Assembly (NCBI RefSeq): GCF_000518885.1
Contig: NZ_JAEL01000015.1
Location: 12,887-72,343, forward strand
Length of the DNA: 59,457 bases
Source of the DNA: Bacillus sp. J33
GTDB taxonomy: Bacteria > Bacillota > Bacilli > Bacillales > Cytobacillaceae
Reading direction: 5' to 3'
Shown here: piece by piece, positions 27,117 to 35,413 of the stretch
Numbering within the stretch: the stretch's first letter is position 1
How the letters are laid out: each line of letters begins with the position of its first letter
Translations under genes and position numbers: made by a program
The notes under the pieces: model-generated
Databases searched by the model: none
Told to the model about the DNA's origin: nothing
Seen by the model: only the letters and a program-made list of their open reading frames with translations

Positions 27117-27300
27117 CTGCTGATTTCCGCTGCAGGCGCTACCCTTGTGCGGGGCGGTCCTGCTCTCCCCGGCGTATCCGGATCATCTGGGTCTCCCTTT
27201 GACACGCTTCTTCTGCAGGACTTTGAATTAGCATCCTCGAATAGACACCGCACAAAGGAAATGCGATTGCTTTTTAAAGGAGCTCACACGCGTTCCAACA
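27117..27300 (-). repeat. Bacillaceae intergenic repeat, copy 3 (extended form)
   Basis: This copy carries TGATTTCCGCTGCAGG at its left end and the GGGTCTCCC core. A roughly 75-bp extension (27226-27286) is, as its reverse complement, closely related to 35926-36000 (shared TCAAAGTCCTGC and CGCATTT segments). It fills much of the 458-base gap between the dehydratase and the LarA-like gene. With copy 4 it forms an inverted pair around the 27-36 kb block. Confidence 0.75.
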
Positions 27301-27441
27301 AAAACAGAGCCAAAATGAAAAGAGGCTTTAAAATAGCCAAACCCAACACTATTTAATTGAAAATTATGAATATAATTATATTTCATTTTATTAATTTTTT
27401 CTATAAAATTTAATAAATTAATAAAGATAATCAATAATTTA

Positions 27442-27484
27442 TTGACTTAATTTTCAGAAATATTTTATACTATTGGTATACAAT
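27442..27484 (+). promoter_or_regulatory. sigma-A promoter with overlapping GntR-type operator
   Basis: TTGACT (27442-27447) and TATACT (27466-27471) are separated by 18 bases, a good sigma-A promoter in an AT-rich setting. Immediately after the -10 lies ATTGGTATACAAT (27472-27484), a dyad of the FCD/GntR operator kind and close to GGATTGGATACAATCC at 42335. It should control the LarA/UxaA operon. Confidence 0.7.
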
Positions 27485-27530
27485 TGCCTTTTACAATTAT
27501 GATTTGCAAAAAAAGAAAGGGAGTGGGGAG

Positions 27531-28799
27531 TTGTTTGAGCTTTACGAAATTGAACAGCAATTTCCAGATGACCGTCTTACTGATATTAAAGGGAAAATAC
27601 ACATCGAGTTAAGTAAATATCTCTCAACAGAAAGTTTGCCTGGGAATGCTGAGATAGCAATTACTGCGGGAAGCAGGGGGATATCCAATATTGTCCAGAT
27701 CCTGAAAGAAACCGCAGCTTTTCTTAAGGACAGGGGATTCAGGCCATTTCTTGTACCTGCGATGGGCAGCCATGGACGTGCAACAGCGGAAGGCCAGATA
27801 GAGGTTCTTAGGCATCTGGGAATCACAGAAGAAACGGTTGGAGCGGAAATCCGTTCTTCCATGGAGGTACAGCTCTTAGGCCACACTCCTAAAGGACAGC
27901 CGGTTTACATGGACAAAAACGCGTATGAAGCTGATGGTATCCTGGTTATCAACCGAGTTAAAGCGCATACGGCTTTTAGGGGAAGAGTGGAAAGCGGCTT
28001 GAGTAAAATGGTCACCATTGGACTCGGCAAAATAAAAGGCGCTTCTTTTGTCCATAGCGACGGCGCCCTAAAAATGGCAGAAAATATAGAAGCGGTATCA
28101 TCTTTTGCCTTAAAAAACAGTCCTATTCTGATGGGGCTGGCTATAATCGAAAATGGTTATGATGAAACGGCTGATATAGCAGGTGTAACTGTGGAAAACT
28201 GGCATTCCAGGGAAACGGAACTTCTAAATTATTCCAAATCTATGATGCCGAGCCTTCCAGTGAATGAAATGGATTTACTTCTGGTGGAAGAAATGGGTAA
28301 ATGCTTTAGCGGTACTGGCATGGACCCCAATATCATAGGAAGATGGCGTATTGATGGTGTACAGGAGCCGGAAAATCCAGCTGTCAGAAAGCTGGCTGTC
28401 CTGGATCTGGCAGAAAAGTCCTTTGGAAATGCTCAGGGAATTGGGCTGGCTGATTTTACGACACAAAGATTGGTAGACAAAATGGACCGTAAATCTACAT
28501 ATACAAATGCTCTTACGTCAACATATTTAAGACGTGCCATGCTTCCGTTGATATATGACACAGAACAGGAAGCAGTGGAAACAGCCATCTATAGCCTCGG
28601 GCCAAAAGTCGCCAAAGAAACAATTAAAATTGTCCAAATCCCAAATACTCTTCATTTAAATCGTTTATTTGCAACATCCCCTGTGATCGAGGAGCTAAAA
28701 AAATCAAACCGCAAGTTTACTATAAAAGGATCACATCAGCTAGCATTTGACGAGAACGGAGATATTCAAAGGAAATTGACTGTCCATCAGTACAGTTAA
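27531..28799 (+). CDS. LarA-like (DUF2088) protein, possible nickel-pincer isomerase
   Basis: This roughly 422-residue protein resembles the lactate racemase LarA superfamily. It has an N-terminal domain with AITAGSRGISNIVQIL and VPAMGSHGRATAEGQ, and a central ILVINRVKAHTAFRGRVESGL segment with candidate catalytic Lys and His. LarA uses a nickel-pincer nucleotide to racemise or epimerise 2-hydroxyacids by hydride transfer; whether this group does so is inference. The LarB, LarC and LarE cofactor makers are not in the window. The start is TTG 27531, because AAAGGGAG (27516-27523) fits it; TTG 27504 has no site. It leads an operon with the UxaA-type dehydratase. Confidence 0.65.
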   Translation: MFELYEIEQQFPDDRLTDIKGKIHIELSKYLSTESLPGNAEIAITAGSRGISNIVQILKETAAFLKDRGFRPFLVPAMGSHGRATAEGQIEVLRHLGITEETVGAEIRSSMEVQLLGHTPKGQPVYMDKNAYEADGILVINRVKAHTAFRGRVESGLSKMVTIGLGKIKGASFVHSDGALKMAENIEAVSSFALKNSPILMGLAIIENGYDETADIAGVTVENWHSRETELLNYSKSMMPSLPVNEMDLLLVEEMGKCFSGTGMDPNIIGRWRIDGVQEPENPAVRKLAVLDLAEKSFGNAQGIGLADFTTQRLVDKMDRKSTYTNALTSTYLRRAMLPLIYDTEQEAVETAIYSLGPKVAKETIKIVQIPNTLHLNRLFATSPVIEELKKSNRKFTIKGSHQLAFDENGDIQRKLTVHQYS

Positions 28800-28813
28800 C
28801 TAGGAGGTTAACA

Positions 28814-29113
28814 ATGGAAAAAACTATTAATCCTCAGAAAGCTGCTCTTGTGATAGATCGCTCAGATAATGTGGCTGTTGCCCTTACTGATCTGAAAACA
28901 GGAGAAGAGTGTATTCTGCGCTTTAATGACAGAGAAGAAAAGGTCGTGCTGCTGGAGGACATAGCTTTCGGCCATAAAGTGGCAATCTCTGATATTGAAA
29001 AAGATGAAAGCGTTTTAAAATATGGGGAAGAAATTGGAAAAATGATGGTCCCGGTCCAAAGAGGAGCTTATATCCATAACCATAATATGTACTGTGAAAG
29101 GGGGCTGAAATAA
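28814..29113 (+). CDS. small SAF-domain subunit of a UxaA/SuyA-type dehydratase or sulfo-lyase
   Basis: This 99-residue protein corresponds to the N-terminal SAF domain of altronate/galactarate dehydratases, here as a separate polypeptide. The DNVAVALTDLKTGEE opening, LLEDIAFGHKVAISDI and the KYGEEIGKMMVPVQRGAYIH segment (with HNHN following) are typical. Separate small and large subunits are the arrangement of sulfolactate sulfo-lyase SuyA/SuyB as well as of split UxaA-type enzymes. The gene overlaps the large-subunit gene by one base (TAATG). Confidence 0.75.
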   Translation: MEKTINPQKAALVIDRSDNVAVALTDLKTGEECILRFNDREEKVVLLEDIAFGHKVAISDIEKDESVLKYGEEIGKMMVPVQRGAYIHNHNMYCERGLK

Positions 29114-30282
29114 TGGCAGACACATTTATGGGATTCCGGAGAAAAAATGGTTCCGCAGGTGTCCGGAATCAAATAGCCATCATTCCTTCTGTTTTTTGTT
29201 CAGCTAAAGTGGCTGAAAGAATAGCTTACCAGGTCCCGGGAAGCGTCTATTTTAGGCATCCGGTAGGATGCAGCCAGGTTGGGGAAGATTTGGAAGTCAC
29301 AGCCAAAACCTTAATCGCCATTGGAAAAAATCCGAACTTTGCAGGTGTAGTCGTAGTCGGCCTTGGCTGTGAAAGATTCTCTCCATATGAATTGGCGGAT
29401 GGAATTGCACCCTCAAATAAAATGCTGGAGACCGTAGTCATTCAGTCGGAAGGAGATTCCCTGGCAGCTATCCAAAAAGGAAGCCAGATTGCGAGGGAAA
29501 TGCAGCAAATTGCTTCAAGGCAGGTTCGAGAAGAAATACCCGTAAGTGAATTAATGATAGGTTTAAATTGCGGAGGTTCGGATATGACCTCCGGTTTAAT
29601 CGCTAACCCTGCTTTAGGAATCGCTTCCGATAAGCTTGTGTCCCAAGGGGGGTCCTCGATCTTAAGTGAAATTACCGAGTTAATTGGCACGGAGGAGATA
29701 TTGGCAAGAAGAGCTATTAATGAAGAAGTAGCAACTGAAATAAGGGAAACAATTTTTAGGACAGAAGAGAAACTTAGAAGACAGACTCAAAACTCCAGCA
29801 ATAAAGAAAGAACACATTTAATTTCTACAGGGAATTACGCAGGCGGCTTATCAAGCGTAGTCGAAAAGTCGCTCGGAAGCATGAAGAAGTCGGGAAATGC
29901 TCCTTTTTCAGGTGTTATTCCATATGGACACCAGCCTGATAAAAAAGGCCTGTTTTTGCTTGATTCTCCTGGCCATGACGGAGAAGTATCGACAGGGGAA
30001 GTGGCAGCCGGCGCCCAAATAATCGTGTTCCCAACAGGCAGAGGTACGCCAACAGGATTTCCTGGTGTCCCCGTAATAAAAATCACCGGCAACCCAAAGA
30101 CCTACACAAAAATGAAAGAAAACATCGATATCAATGCAGGACAGGTACTTAATGGAGAAAAGACATTAGAACAAATGGGAAATGAAATTTATCAGGAAAT
30201 TTTAGAAGTGGCTTCAGGAAAATATGTAAAATCGGAAGTTCTCGGTCATGATGAACAATTCTGCGTGACCCGGCTGCCTTAA
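29113..30282 (+). CDS. large subunit of a UxaA/SuyB-type dehydratase or sulfo-lyase
   Basis: This 389-residue protein is the catalytic part of the UxaA/GarD/SuyB family, which eliminates water or sulfite from a 2-hydroxyacid to give a 2-oxoacid, usually with iron. Family landmarks are GFRRKNGSAGVRNQIAIIP (about 6-24), the Cys-bearing HPVGCSQVGEDL, GLGCERFSPYEL and GLNCGGSDMTSGLIANPALG, and the C-terminal FPTGRGTPTGFPGVPVIK. With the small subunit it forms one enzyme. The substrate is unclear: a sugar acid (fits the IlvD/Edd dehydratase nearby), sulfolactate (fits the ComDE- and SlcC-like proteins) or another hydroxyacid. Confidence 0.75.
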   Translation: MADTFMGFRRKNGSAGVRNQIAIIPSVFCSAKVAERIAYQVPGSVYFRHPVGCSQVGEDLEVTAKTLIAIGKNPNFAGVVVVGLGCERFSPYELADGIAPSNKMLETVVIQSEGDSLAAIQKGSQIAREMQQIASRQVREEIPVSELMIGLNCGGSDMTSGLIANPALGIASDKLVSQGGSSILSEITELIGTEEILARRAINEEVATEIRETIFRTEEKLRRQTQNSSNKERTHLISTGNYAGGLSSVVEKSLGSMKKSGNAPFSGVIPYGHQPDKKGLFLLDSPGHDGEVSTGEVAAGAQIIVFPTGRGTPTGFPGVPVIKITGNPKTYTKMKENIDINAGQVLNGEKTLEQMGNEIYQEILEVASGKYVKSEVLGHDEQFCVTRLP

Positions 30283-30332
30283 AGAGCAAGCAGGTTACTT
30301 CATATAATGTGAAAAAGGAAGGCGTGTATAAG

Positions 30333-31118
30333 ATGGAGCTTAATCTAGCAGGAAAAGTAGCTTTAGTAGTGGCATCAAGCCAGGGATTAGGTAAGGCAAT
30401 CGCAGCAGAATTGGCTAATGAGGGAACTCATGTAATGCTTACCAGCCGGAATGAGGAAAAACTGCGTCAAGTGAAGGAAGAGCTTAATAGCTTAGGTGAA
30501 GGCAACGTCTCCTATTTTCCTTGCGATATTACTAAACCGGATGAGATCCAGGCACTGGTGCAAAAAACAAAAGATGAATTAGGGAAGATTGATATTCTTG
30601 TAAATAATGCTGGCGGCCCTCCAGGGGGAACCTTCGAGAAATTTAATGATGACAATTGGCAAGAAGCATTTGAATTAAATCTATTAAGCTATGTAAGACT
30701 GATTCGGGCTGTTCTTCCGGATTTAAAGGAAGAAGGCGGCCGTATTATTAACATTGCTTCTTCTTCTATTAAAACGCCAATTCCTGGCCTTATTTTATCC
30801 AATACTTTCCGATTGGGAGTGGTTGGGCTGGCAAAAAGCCTTGCAGAAGAACTGGCACCATATAACATCCTCGTAAACACTGTCGCCCCAGGCAGAATTG
30901 CAACTGACCGCGTTGCGTTCCTTGATCAAATGAAAGCAGATAATCAGGGGAAAACCCGTGAGGAAATAGAGAAAGCCTCTAAAAAGTCGATTCCCTTAGG
31001 GCGATATGGCAATCCTGAGGAATTTGCAAAGGTCGTTGCTTTCCTTGCATCTGATGCAAGCTCATTTGTTACCGGAACTTCCCTGTTGGTAGACGGAGGA
31101 ATGGTAAAAGCAATCTAA
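30333..31118 (+). CDS. SDR-family oxidoreductase, atypical active site
   Basis: This 261-residue SDR has its cofactor site present in a variant form (VVASSQGLGKAIA) and NNAGGPPGG. The Tyr-x3-Lys site reads SNTFRLG, i.e. Ser and Arg where Tyr and Lys are normal; the preceding Ser stretch is IASSSIKTPIPG. Known SDR subgroups with a similar SNxxRxG segment exist, so this is a family trait rather than damage. ATG 30333 is chosen because GGAAGG lies ten bases upstream. It is 50 bases after the UxaA-type gene. Confidence 0.75.
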   Translation: MELNLAGKVALVVASSQGLGKAIAAELANEGTHVMLTSRNEEKLRQVKEELNSLGEGNVSYFPCDITKPDEIQALVQKTKDELGKIDILVNNAGGPPGGTFEKFNDDNWQEAFELNLLSYVRLIRAVLPDLKEEGGRIINIASSSIKTPIPGLILSNTFRLGVVGLAKSLAEELAPYNILVNTVAPGRIATDRVAFLDQMKADNQGKTREEIEKASKKSIPLGRYGNPEEFAKVVAFLASDASSFVTGTSLLVDGGMVKAI

Positions 31119-31164
31119 CCACTGTATATGTTTTACAAACAAGGAATCAAGGAAGTGAAGTATA

Positions 31165-31938
31165 TTGAGCGTTATTTTTCGGGAAAATGGCAAGACGGCA
31201 ATCTTACAGCTTTATAGGGAAAATGGCTATAACGCACTTGATTATGAAACGTTCTTGCAGCTGTATGATTCGCTGATCAAGATTAAGGATTCTAACTTCT
31301 ATAAAACAGTTATTATTACAGGTTCCGGATCCAAAGCCTTTACAGCTGGTGCAGATTTAAAAGAGAGGGTTAGCATGGATTCACAGGAAGTTCAGGATTA
31401 CCTGGAAAAAGCAAGGCAAACTTACTTGGAAATTGAAGCCCTTCCCCAGCCTGTCATTGCAGCTGTTAATGGTTTATGCATAGGCGGGGGACTCGAAATG
31501 TCCCTCGCCTGTGATGTAAGAATATCAGCTTCACATAGTTTATTTAGCCTGCCTGAGGTAAAGATAGGAATCATTCCCGGCGTTGGCGGAACACAAAGGC
31601 TACTAAGAGCTGTTGGTGATTTATATGCAAAGGAGCTAATCCTCACCGGCAAAAAGATCACTGCAGAAAGGGCTTTAAGCATTGGCTTGATCAATGAGAC
31701 TGTTGGAGAAAAGCCAGTTTTGGAAAGGGCCCTGGAAATAGCGGAGGAAATTAATCAGAATGCACCTTTGTCTGTACGGGAATCGAAAGCGGCAATCAAT
31801 TTCGGCCGGTCAGTGACATTGGAAGAGGGACTTCAATTTGAAGCTGAAGCATATGATAGATTGCTGAAAACTGAAGACCGCAATGAAGCACTTTCAGCAT
31901 TTAAGGAAAAACGGAAACCTGTGTTTAGAGGCAGGTAA
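31165..31938 (+). CDS. enoyl-CoA hydratase
   Basis: This 257-residue crotonase-family enzyme has the full classical site. The oxyanion motif is AFTAGADLKERV (about 53-64), the first catalytic Glu is in IGGGLEMSLACD (about 107), and the second is in LPEVKIGIIPGVGG (about 127). It should add water across the double bond of a trans-2-enoyl-CoA. The start is TTG 31165 after AAGGAAGTG. It precedes the two-subunit acyl-CoA dehydrogenase, so oxidation and hydration steps are encoded together. Confidence 0.85.
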   Translation: MSVIFRENGKTAILQLYRENGYNALDYETFLQLYDSLIKIKDSNFYKTVIITGSGSKAFTAGADLKERVSMDSQEVQDYLEKARQTYLEIEALPQPVIAAVNGLCIGGGLEMSLACDVRISASHSLFSLPEVKIGIIPGVGGTQRLLRAVGDLYAKELILTGKKITAERALSIGLINETVGEKPVLERALEIAEEINQNAPLSVRESKAAINFGRSVTLEEGLQFEAEAYDRLLKTEDRNEALSAFKEKRKPVFRGR

Positions 31939-31992
31939 AGGAAGCGAAATCCAGTAGATATTTTGACTCTTTAGAATATTGGAGGAATGATT

Positions 31993-33144
31993 TTGAAGGA
32001 ATTAACTCTGCCCAGTATCGATTTACCGGAAGAAACTGAATATATGCGTAAGGAAATAAGAGAGTTTTTATATAAGGAAAGAATCCAGGGAAGCTATGAG
32101 TCAAAGTGTGACACTTGGCTGGGAGGCTACTCAGCAGAATTCAGCCGTAAAATCGGTAAACAAGGCTGGCTGGGCATGACTTGGCCCAGAAAATACGGAG
32201 GCCATGAACGATCAGCATTAGAACGCTTTGTGGTAACTGAAGAGCTTCTTGCTGCAGGTGCGCCAGTTGCAGCACATTGGTTTGGGGACCGGCAAACCGG
32301 ACCTTTATTGCTCCGTTACGGAACGGAAGAGCAAAAACAGCGGTTTCTGCCATTGCTTGCAAAAGGTGAAATCTTTTTTGCCATTGGCTTAAGTGAGCCT
32401 AATTCCGGATCAGACCTTGCTTCCGTTTCCAGCAGGGCCAAGAAGTCCGGCAATAAATGGATTATTAATGGAAGCAAAATATGGACCAGTGGAGCCCACC
32501 ATGCACATTATATGATTACATTAGTCCGCACTGCCCCTTTAGGAGATAAAAAACATGAGGGGCTAAGCCAAATTCTGCTGGATCTTTCTGCACCAGGGAT
32601 AACGATCCGGCCGATCCACTTAATGACAGGGGAGCATCATTTTAACGAAGTCATAATGGAAGACGTTGAGGTTTCGGAGGATATGATAATCGGGAAAGAA
32701 GGGGAAGGCTGGAAGCAAAGCCTGGCAGAGCTTGCATATGAGCGCAGCGGACCTGAACGGTTTTTGAGTACCTACCCGCTGCTGGAAGAGTTAGTGAGAA
32801 GGCTTTCAGATTCTGACAGCGATTATGCCAAAATTGCCGTTGGACGTCTTGTTGCAAGGTTATGGACACTCCGCAAAATGTCTTTGGGTGTAGCCGGTTT
32901 GCTTGAACAGGGAAAATCACCGGAAATCGCAGCAGCCCTTGTAAAGGACCTGGGAACAGAATATGAAAACGAAATTATTAAAGTAGCAAGGCTGCTGATT
33001 CCAAGCAATCCTTCCGTAACGGCAGAATCAAGATTTGATGCCTTATTGGCACAGGCCATTCTTCATGCCCCAGGATTTACTCTGCGGGGAGGAACGACAG
33101 AAATACTGCGTGGGATTATTGCAAGGGGGTTGGGGGTTCGATGA
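31993..33144 (+). CDS. acyl-CoA dehydrogenase, alpha subunit of a heteromeric pair
   Basis: This 383-residue acyl-CoA dehydrogenase resembles the larger subunit of heterotetrameric types such as mycobacterial FadE26/FadE28. It has WLGMTWPRKYGGHERSALER, the flavin motif AIGLSEPNSGSDLASV (about 128-143), IINGSKIWTSGAHHAHY and the end FTLRGGTTEILR. The usual C-terminal Glu position is Gly. A helix-G Glu candidate sits in LAYERSGPERF (about 247). TTG 31993 is preferred because GGAGGA (31981-31986) leaves a proper seven-base spacing; ATG 31987 is immediately adjacent to it. It overlaps the beta gene by four bases. Confidence 0.85.
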   Translation: MKELTLPSIDLPEETEYMRKEIREFLYKERIQGSYESKCDTWLGGYSAEFSRKIGKQGWLGMTWPRKYGGHERSALERFVVTEELLAAGAPVAAHWFGDRQTGPLLLRYGTEEQKQRFLPLLAKGEIFFAIGLSEPNSGSDLASVSSRAKKSGNKWIINGSKIWTSGAHHAHYMITLVRTAPLGDKKHEGLSQILLDLSAPGITIRPIHLMTGEHHFNEVIMEDVEVSEDMIIGKEGEGWKQSLAELAYERSGPERFLSTYPLLEELVRRLSDSDSDYAKIAVGRLVARLWTLRKMSLGVAGLLEQGKSPEIAAALVKDLGTEYENEIIKVARLLIPSNPSVTAESRFDALLAQAILHAPGFTLRGGTTEILRGIIARGLGVR

Positions 33145-34217
33145 GTGAAATACGGTCTATACTGGAGGATACGGTTAGCAAGGTATTAAAAGATCTTTGC
33201 ACAAAGGAGTTAGTTACAGATGCAGAAAAAGGCGATTTCCCGGCAAAACTGTGGAAGACACTTGAAGAGCTGGGCGTAAATGCAGTAGGAATAAATGAAG
33301 AGAAGGGTGGGGCCGGAGGTGATTTAGGCGACTTTATGGCACTGGTCAAAATCGTGGGATACTATGCTGCCCCTGTGCCATTAGCTGAAAATATTCTCTC
33401 TAATATCGCGCTGGAAAAAAGCGGATTGCCAATAAAAGATCAAATTAGTACGTTTTCTTTTGAAAATGATATTGATTTTGACCGGACTAAATCTGGCTGG
33501 GTACTATCTGGCACAGCCAAATATGTTCCATGGGCCAGAAATGCCAAAACCATTACAGTCTTAGGCAAAACCTTTGAGAATAAGAGAATGATTGCGAATG
33601 TATCATTAGACATTTGTGAAGTCCGCCACCATGAGAACCTGGCAGGTGATCCTCGGGATGAAGTACTTCTTAACCAAATCCGTCTAAATGATCATGAGGT
33701 CATGGAAATAGATAAAGGAGCGGTAAGTGAATTTATTGATTTGGCAATCTTAACAAGGGTAATGCTGATGGCCGGTGCCTTGGAAAGAACTTTGGAGCTG
33801 TCGGTTGCTTATACAAAAGAAAGAACTCAATTCGGAAGGCCCATTGGCAAATTCCAGGCTGTTCAGCAAAAGCTTGCTGTTTTAGCTGGTGAAACAGCAG
33901 CATCTTTAGCTGTTGCCGATTTTATCATCTCAAATATTGATTCAAAGGTTAGCAAGGATGAAACTGGCATGGCAAAAATCCAGCTTGGTGATGCAGCAGA
34001 CGCCGGCTCCCGGATTGCCCATCAGGTACATGGCGCAATGGGTTTTACAGACGAACATCCTTTGCACCAATTCACCAGACGATTGTGGTCCTGGCGCGAT
34101 GAATTTGGTTCCGAGAGTATGCTGGCCAGGCAGCTTGGTGAAAGGGTTCTTCAACATTCACAAGATTTATGGGGATTCATTACAAAAACTCCTGGAATTA
34201 AAGTGAAAAATAGTTAA
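33141..34217 (+). CDS. acyl-CoA dehydrogenase, beta subunit of a heteromeric pair
   Basis: This 358-residue shorter and more divergent acyl-CoA dehydrogenase homologue retains the C-terminal helical domain (TKERTQFGRPIGKFQAVQQK, about 228-247; HQVHGAMGFTDEHPLHQF) and ends with RDEFGSESMLARQLGE. The N-terminal flavin motif is degenerate, as in the partner subunits of mycobacterial steroid/side-chain dehydrogenases, where active sites form between unlike subunits. ATGA overlap with the alpha gene indicates coupled synthesis. Such pairs usually act on bulky or branched acyl-CoAs. It is the last gene before a strong terminator. Confidence 0.8.
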   Translation: MSEIRSILEDTVSKVLKDLCTKELVTDAEKGDFPAKLWKTLEELGVNAVGINEEKGGAGGDLGDFMALVKIVGYYAAPVPLAENILSNIALEKSGLPIKDQISTFSFENDIDFDRTKSGWVLSGTAKYVPWARNAKTITVLGKTFENKRMIANVSLDICEVRHHENLAGDPRDEVLLNQIRLNDHEVMEIDKGAVSEFIDLAILTRVMLMAGALERTLELSVAYTKERTQFGRPIGKFQAVQQKLAVLAGETAASLAVADFIISNIDSKVSKDETGMAKIQLGDAADAGSRIAHQVHGAMGFTDEHPLHQFTRRLWSWRDEFGSESMLARQLGERVLQHSQDLWGFITKTPGIKVKNS

Positions 34218-34261
34218 AAACCAGCCGGGTCCCTGCTACAACAGGGACCCGGCTGGTTTTT
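34216..34261. terminator. bidirectional terminator between convergent genes
   Basis: A perfect 20-bp stem (34216-34235 with 34242-34261; AAAAACCAGCCGGGTCCCTG and its complement) has a 6-base loop. It overlaps the stop codons of both the acyl-CoA dehydrogenase beta gene and the LysR gene and serves both strands. Confidence 0.95.
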
Positions 34262-35180
34262 AACTGTGTCCTTCCAAGGAATAAGGCTTGGTATTATGAA
34301 TGAATTTAACGAAATTTTCAATAGCTCCTGTCATGATTAAATCTTTTTGGTATATTAAATTTGAGTACCGCATGATTTGGGGAAAGTCTTCAACTTTAAC
34401 CATTTTAATGGTTCCGTTTTCAAGCTCATTTTGGACCGAAATTTGCGGCAAAATGGAAATGCCCATGTTGATTTCAATCATTTTCTTGACTGCATTGATA
34501 TCATTCAATTCCATTCCTGTTTTAAGGATGTAGCCCATATTGGTAAATATACTTTCAATTTGCGGCCAGAAGCTTGATTTTTTTCCGTAGACGATAAATA
34601 GTTCTTGAATAATATCTTCAATTGATACACTAGTAGCCTCTGCAAATCGATGATGCGGTGAAACAACAAAAACAGAAGGATCCTGTCCAATGAGTTCACT
34701 ATGAAGGAGGTCGTCGCTGAAGTCAGGCGTGCTCGTTCTTGCGATCGCAAAGTGTACTTCACGGTTATAAACCATTTCTATCATTTTGGGTGTGAATTCG
34801 GTATGAAGAATAATATCTACTGACGGATACAAGTGACTAAAATTCTCTAATATTTTAGGCAACACCCAATAGCAAAACGAATGCGAAGTAACCAAAGACA
34901 ATGAACCTGTTTGGCCATGTTTATAATTGGCCAGTGATGCTTCGGCCTCTTTGACAAGGGAAAGAATCTGAGTGGAATACTGATAGAGAATTTTACCTGC
35001 ATCCGTTAAGTTGCCCATCGCTTTATTCTTTCTGTTAAACAGCTGAAGCCCTAAATCTTCCTCTAAACTTTTTATGTGAGCGCTTACAGTAGGCTGTGAA
35101 ATAAAAAGCTCTTTCGCTGCATTTGAAAAGTTTTTATGTTTATAGATCGTATTAAAAACCTCTAATTGTTTTATATCCAT
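34260..35180 (-). CDS. LysR-family transcriptional regulator
   Basis: This 306-residue regulator has an N-terminal winged helix (MDIKQLEVFNTIYKHKNFSN, FISQPTVSAHIKSLEEDLG at about 27-45) and a type-2 periplasmic-binding-like sensor domain (from about 90; SLVTSHSFCYWVLPKIL). It looks like the CysL/CbbR-type group. Its gene is convergent to the acyl-CoA dehydrogenase pair and divergent from the thioesterase gene at 35414, one of which it may control. A TATAG-N7-CTATA dyad just upstream of its start is a likely autoregulatory site. The inducer is unknown. Confidence 0.9.
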   Translation of the reverse strand: MDIKQLEVFNTIYKHKNFSNAAKELFISQPTVSAHIKSLEEDLGLQLFNRKNKAMGNLTDAGKILYQYSTQILSLVKEAEASLANYKHGQTGSLSLVTSHSFCYWVLPKILENFSHLYPSVDIILHTEFTPKMIEMVYNREVHFAIARTSTPDFSDDLLHSELIGQDPSVFVVSPHHRFAEATSVSIEDIIQELFIVYGKKSSFWPQIESIFTNMGYILKTGMELNDINAVKKMIEINMGISILPQISVQNELENGTIKMVKVEDFPQIMRYSNLIYQKDLIMTGAIENFVKFIHNTKPYSLEGHS

Positions 35181-35205
35181 CTAAATGTCACCCTTATATA
35201 CAGTT

Positions 35206-35222
35206 TATAGTTTTTACCTATA
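35206..35222. promoter_or_regulatory. LysR-type T-N11-A operator
   Basis: TATAG (35206-35210) and CTATA (35218-35222) form an inverted repeat with a 7-base spacer, extended by an outer T/A pair. This is the standard LysR-family box. It lies 25 bases upstream of the LysR start. Confidence 0.6.
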
Positions 35223-35328
35223 ATAATTTTTATTGTATCATAAATATTAATAATTTAATAGTACAAAAGCTTATTTTGTTTTATTATATAAAACATTTTA
35301 TGAATTATTAAAAAGATTCAGAAAAGTA

Positions 35329-35357
35329 TAGACGTTTTTTATTGGATCCAGTATCCT
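35329..35357 (+). promoter_or_regulatory. promoter with embedded TTGGATCC operator (thioesterase gene)
   Basis: TAGACG (35329-35334) and TATCCT (35352-35357) are spaced by 17 bases. The spacer ends in TTGGATCCAG, a dyad partly overlapping the -10 region. Nearly the same arrangement, preceded by the same CAGAAAAGT, occurs at 48655-48683 upstream of a GntR gene. Repression by an FCD/GntR regulator is the natural reading. Confidence 0.65.
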
Positions 35358-35413
35358 AATATTAGGTGGTTAAATAATCAAGGAATAAGAGAGGAGGACT
35401 GCCAATTAACACC

